Positions 10,130 to 19,640 of a stretch of DNA of 64,000 nucleotides are shown piece after piece. The notes under the pieces were generated by a model. That model searched no databases. It was not told the DNA's origin and saw nothing but the letters and a program-made list of their open reading frames with translations. Positions within the stretch are counted from its first letter, which is position 1; each line of letters begins with the position of its first letter. The DNA is from Pyropia haitanensis (Eukaryota > Rhodophyta > Bangiophyceae > Bangiales > Bangiaceae). The translations under genes were made by a program, and so were the position numbers. The stretch covers positions 1,248,875 through 1,312,874 of the forward strand of contig SDUX01000005.1 in assembly GCA_008729055.1 (NCBI GenBank). Direction: 5' to 3'.

Positions 10130-10147
10130 AACTGCGAAAGGGCCTCA
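10130..10147 (-). repeat. Right terminal inverted repeat and TSD (TCA)
   Basis: Read on minus, the end is GGCCCTTTCGCAGTT, one mismatch from the left end over 15 bases; then GTGACGGTATATACG inward. TCA follows on plus. Confidence 0.9.
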
Positions 10148-11229
10148 AGGACTGCGCCCACAGCATACCCGCTGGCATCTGTAGACACGTAGATTGGGTA
10201 TCTCTTGTCGAAAGGCCTTAGCAACGGTGCGCTTGTCGTTAGGTCCTGCAGCTGCTCAAAGGCTTTCTGGGCGTCGGGTGTCCACTCGAAGTCGACATTC
10301 CCAGTCAGCCTCGTTAGCGGCGTAGCTACGGCAGCCATTCCCTTGATGAATCTTCGATAAAAGTTGACCATACCGAGGAAAGATTGTACATCCTTTTTGC
10401 TCCTCGGTGTTGCCCACGTACGGATGGCTTGGACCTTGTAGTCTTCCATAGAGAAGCCTTTCTTGGAGATGACGTGGCCAAGGTAGTCCACAGTAGTTCG
10501 AGCGAACTGGCACTTGCTCAGCTTGGCGTAGAGCTTGTGTTCTCGTAATTTCTCGAGTGCTAATCGTTGGTGCTTGAGGTGATCGTCATAAGTTTCGCTG
10601 TAGACTAGGATGTCGTCGAGGTAGACACAGATGAAGTCGTACAGATAGGGTCGGAAGACATCGTTCATTAGGTTCATGAAGACCGCGGGTGCATTTGTCA
10701 GACCGAAGGGTACGACGGTGAACTCATAGAATCCGTACTTGGTTCGAAACGCCGTCAAAGGTATTGTTTCTGGGTCAAGGCGAATCTGGTGATAGCCAGA
10801 GCGGAGGTCGATCTTTGTAAAGTACTTGGCCTTTCGCAGTTGGTCAAAGATGTCGTCGATGCGTGGTAGTGGGTACGCGTTCTTGATAGTAGCCTTGTTC
10901 AGGGCCCTGTAGTCGATGCACAATCGCCAGCCACCGTCCTTCTTCGCCGCAAAGAGGACGGAAGAGCCCCACGGTGAGGTGCTTGGTTGGATGAATCCCT
11001 TCCTTATGAGGCCGGCCAGTTGAGTCTTGAGTTCTTCGAGCTCCCATTCGGCTAGTCGGTAAATTCCGCTACGACGCGGTTGGGCGTCATCGGTCAGCTT
11101 GATGCTAAATTTGTGACTGCGCTCAGGAGCGAGTCCGTCGGGGAGCTCGTCTGGGAAGACATCAGCGTACTCTCTTTGAGAATCTCTTGAACTTCTTTCT
11201 TGTCTTCGCCTTGTCCCATCGTAATGGCG
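10148..11229 (-). CDS. pol: reverse transcriptase and start of RNase H (copy B)
   Basis: Open from just below a TAA (11230-11232 on plus) to the Harbinger insertion point. Motifs: [57 protein letters not shown] (YxDD) and, at the end, [15 protein letters not shown] (first RNase H Asp). It is in the -1 frame relative to the protease ORF, with about 50 nt of overlap but no obvious heptamer. RNase H is completed only across the transposon (6793 downwards), so this copy cannot make a full Pol as it stands. Confidence 0.88.
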
Positions 11230-11818
11230 TTAATGTCGAAGGTGCTAGAGGGATCTTCCGACTGCAGGTAGATGGCAAAAACAGGGCACCTTTGAACGAG
11301 GTCCCGAGCAAGGCGGTGCCGACTGATCAGAGCTTCGGGCTTCTTGAGGGAGGCAGTGATGGAAATGTTCTTGTGGTTGAACTTGAAGGAGATCTTGTTT
11401 TTCTTGTTGTTGATTTTGGCGTCCTTGTCATCGCGCCACTTCTTTCCCAGGATGAGGTCGTACGCGCTCAAGTCACAAACAGCGAACCGAAGTCGCTCTT
11501 GGTACGGTCCGATGTGAATCTCAAGAGGGTCAACGGTTTCAGCGAGGACATGGGAGCGGCCATCCGGCATGCTTGCCGCGAAGTCCGTTCCTTTTGTTTT
11601 CTCATGCAGGGAGGTAACGAGGCGCCTTGAGACAACGTTGATGGGAGATCCGTCGTCGAACAGCACCTTAACAACTTTTCCATTGACAGAAGCAGTAGAA
11701 AGCAGAAGCCCGAGTCGCGGGCCTTCAAATGGTGACGACATATTTTCAGGAACCGAAGGAGCGTCTTTCACAGATGTTGAGGACTGTTGCTGCTTCAGTT
11801 CCGCTGGCCTTTTGGGCA
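11094..11818 (-). CDS. pol: aspartic protease ORF (copy B)
   Basis: In the -1 frame with respect to gag, open from before the gag stop, so it has no need of its own start. [10 protein letters not shown] lies at the expected protease active-site position and LILGKKW downstream. The ORF runs past the protease into a 40-residue tail that is out of frame with RT. Retropepsins work as dimers in the virus-like particle. Confidence 0.65.
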
Positions 11819-12673
11819 GTCCTTAGCCATGTGTCCTTTCTCGCGGCAGCGAAGGCAGAGACCCTCGCGCATGCAGCGCTGGCGTTCGTCTGGCGTCAGC
11901 TTTTCGATCTTGATGCTGGAAATGTCCATCGGGACAACGCCCGTCGTCGGTAGCTTCCCAGAAGTGCTGTTAACATTGCTGGTGATACGGGACACTCCAG
12001 CCTTGGCCGCTTCCACGCGCAGGGCGTCCGTCATCAGTGATTCAAGATCGGTGTACGTCTTGAGGCACAGTGCCTGCCAGATGTCGCGCTTCAAGCCTCG
12101 GCTATAGCGGTCGATCTTTTCCGCTTCAGTGATGTCCGGGATGTCCAAGTGGACGCTCAGGAAAGTCCTGTTGAACGTCCCGACGTCCTTGGTTTGGCGC
12201 CATGAGTGCAGCTTGTCCCGCGCCGCCTGCGTCTTGTTCAGAGGGCTGAAGCGACGGATGAGCGCAGCCCGAAAGGTAGCCCAGTCGGGGACCGCCGTCG
12301 TCCGACTGTAGGTATGCCACCAGGTGAACGCTTCACCGTCCAGGTAGGTGCAGGCGATCCGACACGCTTCGTCAGGGTCAGTCAGCCGCACATATGAGTC
12401 CATGTGCGAGCACCATGCTTCAATTGTCCCGGGCTTGCCGGAGAACAGCGCGGGCTTATTCGGCCTCGCAGTCGTCGCGCCTCCACTCGTGGCCTTAGCC
12501 TTGGCGTCGGACAGCTGTTTCTTGGCGTCCGCCAATTCAACCTTATGAGCCTCGAGCTCGGCGCTCATCTGCGAGACGAACGCTGTAAGTTGATTCCATG
12601 ACTCCGCGGAGGGTGCGGTTGAGGCCGTTCCCGGATTAATCGGGCTTACAGTTGCAGGATTCGGGGGGTCCAT
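11795..12673 (-). CDS. gag (copy B)
   Basis: 292 codons from the ATG at 12673 (MDPPNPATVSP). An earlier in-frame start is possible but the leader residues look non-coding. Order: a coiled-coil-like stretch (about 28-65, AELEAHKVELADAKKQL), the Ty3-type gag core (WCSHMDSYV, FTWWHTYS, FRAALIRRFSP, LHSWRQTKDVGTFNRTF) and a C-terminal CCHC knuckle [14 protein letters not shown]. Forms the particle and packages RNA. It is intact here but broken in copy A. Confidence 0.9.
   Translation of the reverse strand: MDPPNPATVSPINPGTASTAPSAESWNQLTAFVSQMSAELEAHKVELADAKKQLSDAKAKATSGGATTARPNKPALFSGKPGTIEAWCSHMDSYVRLTDPDEACRIACTYLDGEAFTWWHTYSRTTAVPDWATFRAALIRRFSPLNKTQAARDKLHSWRQTKDVGTFNRTFLSVHLDIPDITEAEKIDRYSRGLKRDIWQALCLKTYTDLESLMTDALRVEAAKAGVSRITSNVNSTSGKLPTTGVVPMDISSIKIEKLTPDERQRCMREGLCLRCREKGHMAKDCPKGQRN
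11810..11816 (-). promoter_or_regulatory. -1 ribosomal frameshift heptamer CCCAAAA (gag-pol)
   Basis: Minus strand C CCA AAA in the gag reading frame (gag codons ..DC-P-K..), seven codons before the gag stop. It fits the X-XXY-YYZ rule exactly, and the protease frame is -1. The same heptamer sits at 1706-1712 in copy A. Downstream pairing is weak by eye. Confidence 0.65.
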
Positions 12674-13037
12674 TGCGTCCTGGGTGAGGTCCGGAATAAT
12701 CAAATTAACCCAACAGATCCGGTTTGACTTACTCCGGCAGAGCACGGGGCAAGTCTTACAAGATGTGCAAGTTAATTTGACCAAGCAAAATAGTGCTGCA
12801 CTAGCTCTGGACAAGCACGGCCGTCGTGGCTACCACGTTTCCAAAGATGGACAACACTATTTGATGGGTCACAAGCGATGCGATGAAGCAGAATTCGAAG
12901 ACTCAAATCACGCAATCGGATTTTCCCGCCGGCCGCCGCGCACGGGCCCGAGTCGGGTCGTGCCGGATTTCCACGCGGGGGAATCAAAGGGGGAAAATCG
13001 CGTCTCTTGCACAGATCCTGGGGGGTGTTGCGAGGTG

Positions 13038-13676
13038 TCAGTCGGTGCGGCGCGCCAGCGTGCGGTGGTGATCCTTGCCACGCTGGTGGCGTTCGAAGTG
13101 CTCGACCGTCTCGAATTCGCGATCGCACAGGTCGCAACGAGGGCGGGTCTCTGGACGGTTGACCGTATTGCGGTGGCGCCGCGACCAGCGATAGTCGCGC
13201 AGCACTGTCAGGCTGTTGCAACGCACACCGCACGGCTTGCAAACGTATCTGCCCTTGGGGATGGTCTTGGCGATACGGCGCTGCTCCCGCTGCTCAGCTG
13301 CGCGCGCGGTCGTCGGTCGGATGTGGCCGATTCGTGGGGCCGGCGGTGCGATGTAGCGCCGGGCCGGATCCTGCGCGGGCAGCAGCAGGCGCCGGTTGGT
13401 TGGGACCGCCGGGCCTGACGTGGCCGGGCCCTTACCCTTGCGCGAGAGGGGGGGCTTGGATGCGGCTGGCGCCGCCGATGCGGCCGTCGCCGCCACAGAG
13501 GATGACGTGGATGCGCCCGCCGGGGTGCCACGTGCCGCCGCGGTGTCGCGCGCCGCCGCGGTGCCGCGCGCCGCCGGGGTGCCGCGCGCCGTCGGGGGGC
13601 GCGCCGTCGCCGCCGAGGAAGTCGGGGCGTCCGCCAACGCCGAGGAAGAAAATTCCGAACCTGATTTGGCACTCAC
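13038..13676 (-). CDS. Extra zinc-finger ORF between 5' LTR and gag (copy B)
   Basis: 212 codons, element sense. The N-terminal half is low complexity with four ARGTxAA-type 7-residue repeats; the C-terminal third has two C2H2 U1-like fingers: C-x2-C..Y..H (first His replaced by Tyr) and CDLCDREFETVEHFERHQ..H with all four ligands. There is no ATG anywhere in the frame, so it would need splicing or non-AUG initiation; a T-rich tract followed by CAG lies just upstream on the minus strand. It is not the Gag nucleocapsid, which is encoded separately. Function unknown; a captured host zinc finger is plausible. Confidence 0.55.
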   Translation of the reverse strand: MSAKSGSEFSSSALADAPTSSAATARPPTARGTPAARGTAAARDTAAARGTPAGASTSSSVAATAASAAPAASKPPLSRKGKGPATSGPAVPTNRRLLLPAQDPARRYIAPPAPRIGHIRPTTARAAEQREQRRIAKTIPKGRYVCKPCGVRCNSLTVLRDYRWSRRHRNTVNRPETRPRCDLCDREFETVEHFERHQRGKDHHRTLARRTD

Positions 13677-13912
13677 TGGGTTTCAACAATCAGTCGACCA
13701 AAAGAAAAAAACCGTGACAGGGGCCACCAGGGCAGTGTCAGGGCAGTGTTCTTTCGGTGTGATTCGTGGAACCCGCTGCGTTCGTATTACAATGCCCCAG
13801 GCACGCCGAACACAGGGGGCAGCACGAGTGCACAAACACAGGGAGGGCCAAATCCAGGACGGAATCGCAACGTCACCGCCAAGAGGAAGTCGAACTATCT
13901 GAAGCTACCACA

Positions 13913-14774
13913 TGTGAGGCACCACCCACACACGGGCAGCCCTCAACGTACTGGTGCCGGTGTCAGCAACCCGTGCGAGCCAATGAGGATGCCGGGCGCG
14001 GGGAAGGTGACGGGTGGGATGACGGTGATGGGGGTGGGGAAGAGGATGGGCGTGACGTCGGTGAGAGTCGAGGGGGTCGAAGGTAAAGGAGGTCTTTGTC
14101 TCTGTCTGTGGTTGTTCCCCCGAGGTCTCTCCCGGTGGCGCCCACACTCACGCATTACATACCCCCAGGGGGGCACCCAGGGTGCCCCAAAGCATGCGAT
14201 TGCCCGTCGTGCCGGTGGACGGCACCAAAGCTCTCAAAACAAAGCATGGGCTCTCAGAAAAAAGCAAGGGTGGGCGTGTGCGCCCCAAGGCGCCCCACCA
14301 GAGAGCCCCAAACGGGGGGGGGGACGGTGTGCGGCGCTCGTAGCGCCGCGCGGCTGGCCCCACGCGCCATTCGACCCGAAAAGCCTCAGAGGCGTGTAAG
14401 CAGACGCCAGTCTTCGGGTCGAATATCTCCCGTGGGTCAGCAAGTCTTGTCGCTCCCATTGGTCCACGGGGAGATTGTTCCGGCTTGCTGACGCGTCAGA
14501 GATGTGGCTCGTCTTTTGGTCCGTTAGTCCGTTGTTCCGTTGGAGACTGTACCCGTCGGCAGATGAGTCAGGGTAGTGACGGTTAGCCAATCCGCGGCTC
14601 CCGTGCTGACCGTCCGTTAGTAGTAGATTATCGGACGGACACCGCGGCAAGCCCCAGATTACCTTGGAGTTGATGCGTCTTGGAAGGAGTTGGCTGAAAA
14701 GGACAGGGAAGGAGAGGCCCCAGTCCTTATCCCCTAGGCTCCAGTCTTGGGGATTTATGGGGCATATCCTTACA
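13913..14774 (-). repeat. 5' LTR of copy B
   Basis: Counterpart of 4050-4912, about 862 bp. On minus it starts TGTAAGGATATG at 14774; the inner end is inferred as for the other LTR. It differs from it by a handful of substitutions and one G-run length, including the TATA box change. The small divergence suggests recent insertion. Confidence 0.7.
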
Positions 14775-15242
14775 CTCGTCCTGCCAAAATCGATCCACGA
14801 GAAGGTCTGGGGTGGCGCTGACCTGGTCAGCGATCTTGTGCTCCATCTTGTCAGCAACCTTATCCGCCACCTTGTCCGTCACCGCGTCCGTCACGACGTC
14901 CGCAACCTTGAAGGCAACCGCGTCCACCACGTCGTCTGCCACTTGGTCCGCAACGGCGTTCACGACCTTGTCAGTGACGTCTCCTGCCACCTTGGATGCC
15001 ACGCCGTCCACCATCTTGACCGTCAGCCTTGCCACAATTTTCACCAGGGATGCCTCGGCAAACTTTTTCACGATCACATCTGCCATGGCATCAACCCCCT
15101 GCGTGGAGAGAGCCGTCGACACAGCAGGCGCCAGCTCTTGCACCACCGCCGACACATCAGTGGGCAGCACGTGGCGCACGAGGGTGCAGCTCCCCTGTGC
15201 GCACGCGCCGTTGCGGGCACGCTTAGTGCCGCGGTTGCTCAT
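14775..15242 (-). pseudogene. Interrupted ORF with V-A-D heptad repeats
   Basis: ATG at 15242 (MSNRGTKRARNG), then about 155 codons until the gypsy LTR cuts it at 14774. Residues 45-140 are repeats of the type VADxVxDxVxxKVAD, predicting a long amphipathic helix with Val on one face and acidic/basic residues on the other. I do not recognise the protein; LEA-like or coiled-coil scaffold proteins have similar periodicity. The remainder would lie to the left of gypsy copy A, outside the window. Confidence 0.5.
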
Positions 15243-15739
15243 TGACCAGGAAAACGCCCCCGCGTTGCCGGACGACTAGGTCTCGGGGAAGCACCAGTGT
15301 AAGGGGGGGCTGGGTCGCCCACACACCAAGGGGTGGGGGAAAGGAAGGCAGGGTAGACGCCAGGGAGGGGGAGAAAAGAGGATTTGCCCGCAAGAGTAGC
15401 GGGAGGACAGGTGACGGAAGGGGGGTGGGGGAAGGCAGAGGCTGGCGCGTGGGAGCAATGTACAGGCAGTGTTGGCCAGGCCCCGGCGAGTGGATGGATT
15501 GGCACGGCGCGGACCCGACGCGGCTGCCTGAAAGTGAGGCGCCCTTTATTCAGCCGGGTGCGCGTGCGTTACGCACTTTGTGGCCCTTATTCATGCGCGC
15601 CGCCCAAGTTAAAAAAGCCGGGTTGCCGAACAGAGTGGGAGGCGTAGTAAACCGAGCTGGTCTCAACAAACCATTGCGTCGTCCCACGCTCGGCAGAGTA
15701 GTGCGCTCGCAGCGCAGCTCGGATCTAAGCCCCCGTGGA

Positions 15740-16129
15740 CTACCACAGAGACAGACCGTTGGTCCGCCAATAGATGTACCGCACAATATTATCTGCGGTC
15801 TGCACATCCAAGCCGTCAGGGTCGATTTGACAGGCGTCACAAAACTCGTTCCAACCGCGTTTGCCGCTGATGAAGTTCTGGTACTTGTCCACGGTCGTGG
15901 GGGCTCGCAGGCTTTCATGGATAGCATCGAGGGCGATGTTTTGTTGGCTGGGAGGGGAGTGCGACCGGCACCGGTGGACATGGTAATGGGGCGAAGCGAA
16001 TCGGCGGAGAAAGGGATCAGTGTGGGGTGCCGACAGCAGTCGTGATGGACAACGCAGACGCAGACGGGACGAGTCGTCTCTGTTACTATCAAGCAATGAC
16101 GTCACCCTTCGCCACGAGACCAGCAGCAC
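15740..16129 (-). pseudogene. Tyrosine recombinase N-terminal (core-binding) domain remnant
   Basis: The stretch APTTVDKYQNFISGKRGWNEFC..IDPDGLDVQTADNIVRYIYW has the pattern of SAM-like core-binding domains of Crypton/DIRS-type tyrosine recombinases: a Y..W..FC helix, then a D..DIVRYI helix. The same frame continues below 15740 through two TAG codons with coding-like sequence (IRAALRAHYSAERGTTQWF), both explicable as CAG to TAG. No catalytic domain follows. Start not determinable. Confidence 0.45.
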
Positions 16130-16333
16130 ACAACTGATTCTGGGTGGGATAATTTGAAAGGTCTCAGCAGGGTCTACTTCGTAGTTTCAACAAAAAAAGG
16201 GGACGAGTTCTGCTTCTTGCCATGCATTCGTTGTTGTGACTGCCGTTGCTCCCTGCCCTGTCCCCCATGTTTTTCCCTTTCTTCCTTGCACCCCACGTCG
16301 TTCCACCCTCTTGTCGTAGCACGCTGCCTTGTC

Positions 16334-16729
16334 ATGGACAGCAGTGACGACTTTACCCCAATTGATGACGGGCTGCATCCGGGGGCCCGGCACCGGTCGG
16401 CTTTCTACGTCCCAAGCCCACTAGACGACAAAGACCTTCTGGTTTGTTCCACTGCGGTTTCTTCCACCTCCCCTGCCGCCCCTCTCGCTTCATGGCTGGA
16501 ACAGCTTTCTGTTCAGCAGCTGCAGTCTGCAGCCACGGCTGCAGAGCGTCTACGTGCCAATCTACGCGGCCCTGTGCCACCCCCCCTGGCTCCATCCCCC
16601 TCCTCGCGCGTTGATGGGCCGTCTGTAGGTCTGGCGCCGGAACCTGTGTCGGCCCCTCCCGCAGCTGATCCCGGTGCTGTGCGCCTTCCGGCGCGAGGGC
16701 CTGACCAGGTCATCTGCAGGGGGATTTAA
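16334..16729 (+). CDS. Unknown protein, divergent from the recombinase remnant
   Basis: 131 codons from ATG (MDSSDDFTPIDDGLHPG). Acidic N-terminus, then a Leu-rich helix (WLEQLSVQQLQSAATAAERLRANLR) and a Pro-rich tail. After the stop, coding-like peptides resume in the other two frames up to about 16980 (FDELIQAWETRLHGYESLHKL; ELPRKWLASPSF), so the gene is probably spliced or broken. Divergent to the recombinase remnant; the two may belong to one decayed element. Not recognised. Confidence 0.35.
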   Translation: MDSSDDFTPIDDGLHPGARHRSAFYVPSPLDDKDLLVCSTAVSSTSPAAPLASWLEQLSVQQLQSAATAAERLRANLRGPVPPPLAPSPSSRVDGPSVGLAPEPVSAPPAADPGAVRLPARGPDQVICRGI

Positions 16730-17354
16730 AGTTTCGATGAGCTGATCCAGGCATGGGAGACAAGGCTACATGGGTACGAGTCTTTGCACAAGTTGAGTAA
16801 TAGTGCCCTCGGGGTGCTGGGGCCTACCCAAGTCAACGCTTTGTCGATGCGCACACTGCCTGGATCAAGGTCAAGGAGATAGGGCGTGGAAAAAAGCGGG
16901 CGAGCGTCGGTGGGGAGTACGGCTGCCACTTTTCTTCGTTAACTGTGGAGTTACCAAGAAAGTGGCTGGCGTCCCCGTCTTTTCGTCACGCATAGAGCAG
17001 GCGAGTTCACCGGCCACCTGTCCAGATCGAACAAACGCCATTACGCCACCAAGGCCGAACACGCGCCGCTGCCGCAACCGTCACTGCCGCACAAATGTCT
17101 ACCGCAATAGCTGTTGCCGATGCAGGCTGGGCCGGGCCGGTGGGGGGCGGGAGCGAGGGCAAGGACGGCCAGCACCCGTCGATACAGCCGACAACAAATT
17201 TGACCAATGAATACTCCTGCAGGAGATCTGGGTCTTCGATATCAAGTTTAGTTGTTCTTTGCCTTCGCAGCAGCGGCGACAGCGTGCGCCCGCCTGCATG
17301 CTGCCCTCCGAAGCCATCATCACGCGCCGGCTCTCAGGCCACGCCAGCCATTCT

Positions 17355-18010
17355 GTGGCATATATACACCTGGGGGCGCGCAGGGGCCGTCCACGGCTAA
17401 GTGGACGGCACACGCCGCAGCCCCACGGGCGGCCACACCCGCCGGGGGCGTCGTGCGACCCCTCTCCCCGACCCCTGTAAAAGGGTCGGGCGGCGCACCG
17501 GGCCCGAACGGTCGCGTCACGGGTGGGGCTAGCCCCCCCCCTAGGTCGCTTGTGATTGGGTCGAAGGCGTGCGCCGGCGGGCGCTCCTTCAATCCGAGGG
17601 ACAGCTCCCGGGCCGGGGGAGGACGGCCGCGGGAGCTGGATCGAGTACTCCCTGTGACGATCGATAGGATCGACCTATCGATTGTGGTACGCCCTTTCGG
17701 GGGGTACTCACCAATTTCGCATGCAATTATCGTCTTGGAGGGATTTCGCTTCTATTTCTTAGGACAGGTCGACCCTGCCCGGTCGACCTGCCCGATCGAG
17801 GGTCGTGGCGGGCGCGCGCGTGCCTCTTCTGGGCACGCGACGGCGTTCTCGCCCCGCTCCTTCCTGCTCGTCAGGTCTAAACGTATCCTTCTTTGTCCCG
17901 CTTACTTGCCATAGTCTTGGCACTGCGGTTACGGGTTTGCGCGTCAATCCTCCCCCCTGATTACGGTACCCTGTGGACACCCGACTTGCCACAATTCCCA
18001 CAGCCCGCGT
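17355..18010 (+). repeat. Dispersed repeat R1, copy 1
   Basis: Similar over its length to 57455-57511 plus 58036-58625 (for example CGTGCGCCGGCGGGCG, ACGGCCGCGGGAGCT, ATCGTCTTGGAGGGATTTCG in both). It begins near GTGGCATATATACACC. I see no terminal repeats or convincing ORF. Copy 2 is interrupted by a solo-LTR-like insertion. Confidence 0.7.
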
Positions 18011-19640
18011 CGGTGGACCGCTCGATGGCTTAGGAAAGGGGGTGCGTGCTCGTGCAAGTGCGCGCAGCTCCATGTGCACCGCCGCCGACTGCCGCTGCGG
18101 ACCTGGACCGCGACGCCCACCGGGCTGCGGCAAATGGCGGAGGCGGCGGAAGGTAGCGAGGGGGAGATGGGAAGGGGAGGGAGCTCGCAACATGTCCCGC
18201 CACCCGGCGACCTCTCCCATGTCGGCGGCTTTCCGGGGCGGCTCCTCTGCGTTTGCCTTTGCCTCTGCTACCGCCACCGCTGCCACCGCCTTTGGGACCG
18301 CCCGACGGCCGATCGGAGGACGCAGCGCCGTCCTCGTCTTTTTTGCCGTACGTCCAGGGGGCCGTGGCGGACCTGCAGCTCGCATCAGCCGCAGCAGGTG
18401 GGGGACGGCGGCCTTGTGCCGTGCACGCACGGCGGCGTGGCGTAGAGTGCATAAGGGCGCCGCGTCCGGGGAAAAGGTCGCCCTTCCGCCGGCAGTCCGC
18501 GGGCGCCCCATGCGGGGGGCGCCGGCCGCGTCACCATTTTTACGGCCCGCGCCAGCGGCGACGGCGGCGGGTGTGGCGACGGCGCGAGCGGCAACAGGTT
18601 CCCCGCATGGTGGCGGCCACTCCGTTCGCACACGCGAGACCACGCCCCCGCTCTCTCGTCCAGCGCAATGGATGGGGAGGCGTACTTCCCGAGCAGGGTG
18701 GCGCCCGTCCAAGACGCGTCGCCCCCTTCCCTTCCGCCCCCGCCGCCGGGTCAAAAAAGGCCGCCGCGGCGAGGCCCAGCACCGTGCCGCCCCCCCCGCC
18801 GCCACCAACGCCCCCAGCCCCCACCTTCAGGACGCCAGCCAGCCGCGCCTCGGCAATGAGGACGGCCTCTAGGCTCAACTCGGTCGCTGGCCGCTTCCCC
18901 CACGCCTGCGGGCGCCACTTCTGCCGCCGCGTGGGCGACCATTCGGTCCGGCACCTCGCGGCGCACCAGTTCGTCCAGTCGGCGGAGCACCGCGGGGGGC
19001 TCCGCACGACGCGTGGCCACTCGAAGGGGGCAGCAGAAATGGGGAGGGGTTCCTTGATCAGCCCCGCCGCTTCGGCCCCCGCTGCGGCCCAGTCCCGGCT
19101 ACTGCCGAGGCCGTTGCTGCTGCGGCCGCCACCCCCACCGCTGCCGCCATCTCCTCTTCCCCTCAACCAGCCCGCTCCCGGTTGAGCGCGCCACGTCTCG
19201 AGGGCATGACGCTGGCACGCCCTCTCCGCCCGTCCCCCCCCTCTCCCGCCCCGTCGCAGCCGCCCGCACCCGCACGGCCGACCGGACGTAGTGGATGTTG
19301 ACCGGGGAATAACTTCGGGTTTTGGGAATTTCTGGAGGAATCCCGATTTAGGTCTCGCGCCAGCGGTGCGTGCGTGACGCTAACGCTTTACGGAGCCGTT
19401 GCGGTGGTAGCGCCGCGATGTGGCCGTGGGGGACTGCCGGGGGGGGGCGGGACGCTAGCCGCACGTCAGCAAACAGCGTGCGGCGCGGCATCTTGATGCG
19501 CGGGGCGCCTGACGGTGTGTAAAAGTTGAGGCGTGAAACAAATCGCAACATGTCGCGCAACAGACAATATACAGCACGCAACCTCACACCATCGTGCGCA
19601 ACGCCCTACCGTTCCACTCACCACCATTCGTCTTGACACA
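18010..19640. other. GC-rich stretch without a recognisable gene
   Basis: All six frames are open for long distances because of base composition, but the translations are Arg/Pro/Ala/Gly-rich with no motif I recognise. The segment 18751-19020 on minus gives the most protein-like peptide (AVLRRLDELVRREVPDRMV) but without support. Homopolymer runs of C and G are common. Confidence 0.5.

Larger units (their letters stand above)
6794..10144. mobile_element. PIF/Harbinger DNA transposon, complete, nested in gypsy copy B
   Basis: Flanked by TCA/TCA (6791-6793, 10145-10147); the empty site in copy A (41-43) has a single TCA, so the 3351-bp limits are exact. Termini are imperfect inverted repeats beginning GGCCC(G/T)TTCGCAGTT, with a 3-bp target duplication as is usual for this superfamily. 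It carries two convergent genes: DDE transposase (+) and a spliced SAP-domain accessory gene (-). Both ORFs are intact, so it may be young or active. Confidence 0.95.
4050..14774 (-). mobile_element. Ty3/gypsy chromovirus, copy B, interrupted by a Harbinger transposon
   Basis: Complete element on the minus strand: 5' LTR (13913-14774), zinc-finger ORF, gag, protease, RT, RNase H, integrase, chromodomain, polypurine tract, 3' LTR (4050-4912). The DNA transposon at 6794-10144 splits RNase H. Chromodomain at the integrase end places it among chromoviruses. The base after the 5' LTR is 14775 (CTCGT), probably one copy of the target duplication. Its 3' LTR doubles as the 5' LTR of copy A, the pattern left by LTR-LTR recombination or a collapsed assembly. 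Confidence 0.9.

Noticed and set aside
17759..18808. 349-codon minus ORF and overlapping plus ORFs in the 18-kb GC-rich block
   Set aside because: All frames are open through composition; peptides are Arg/Pro/Ala-rich with no family signature.
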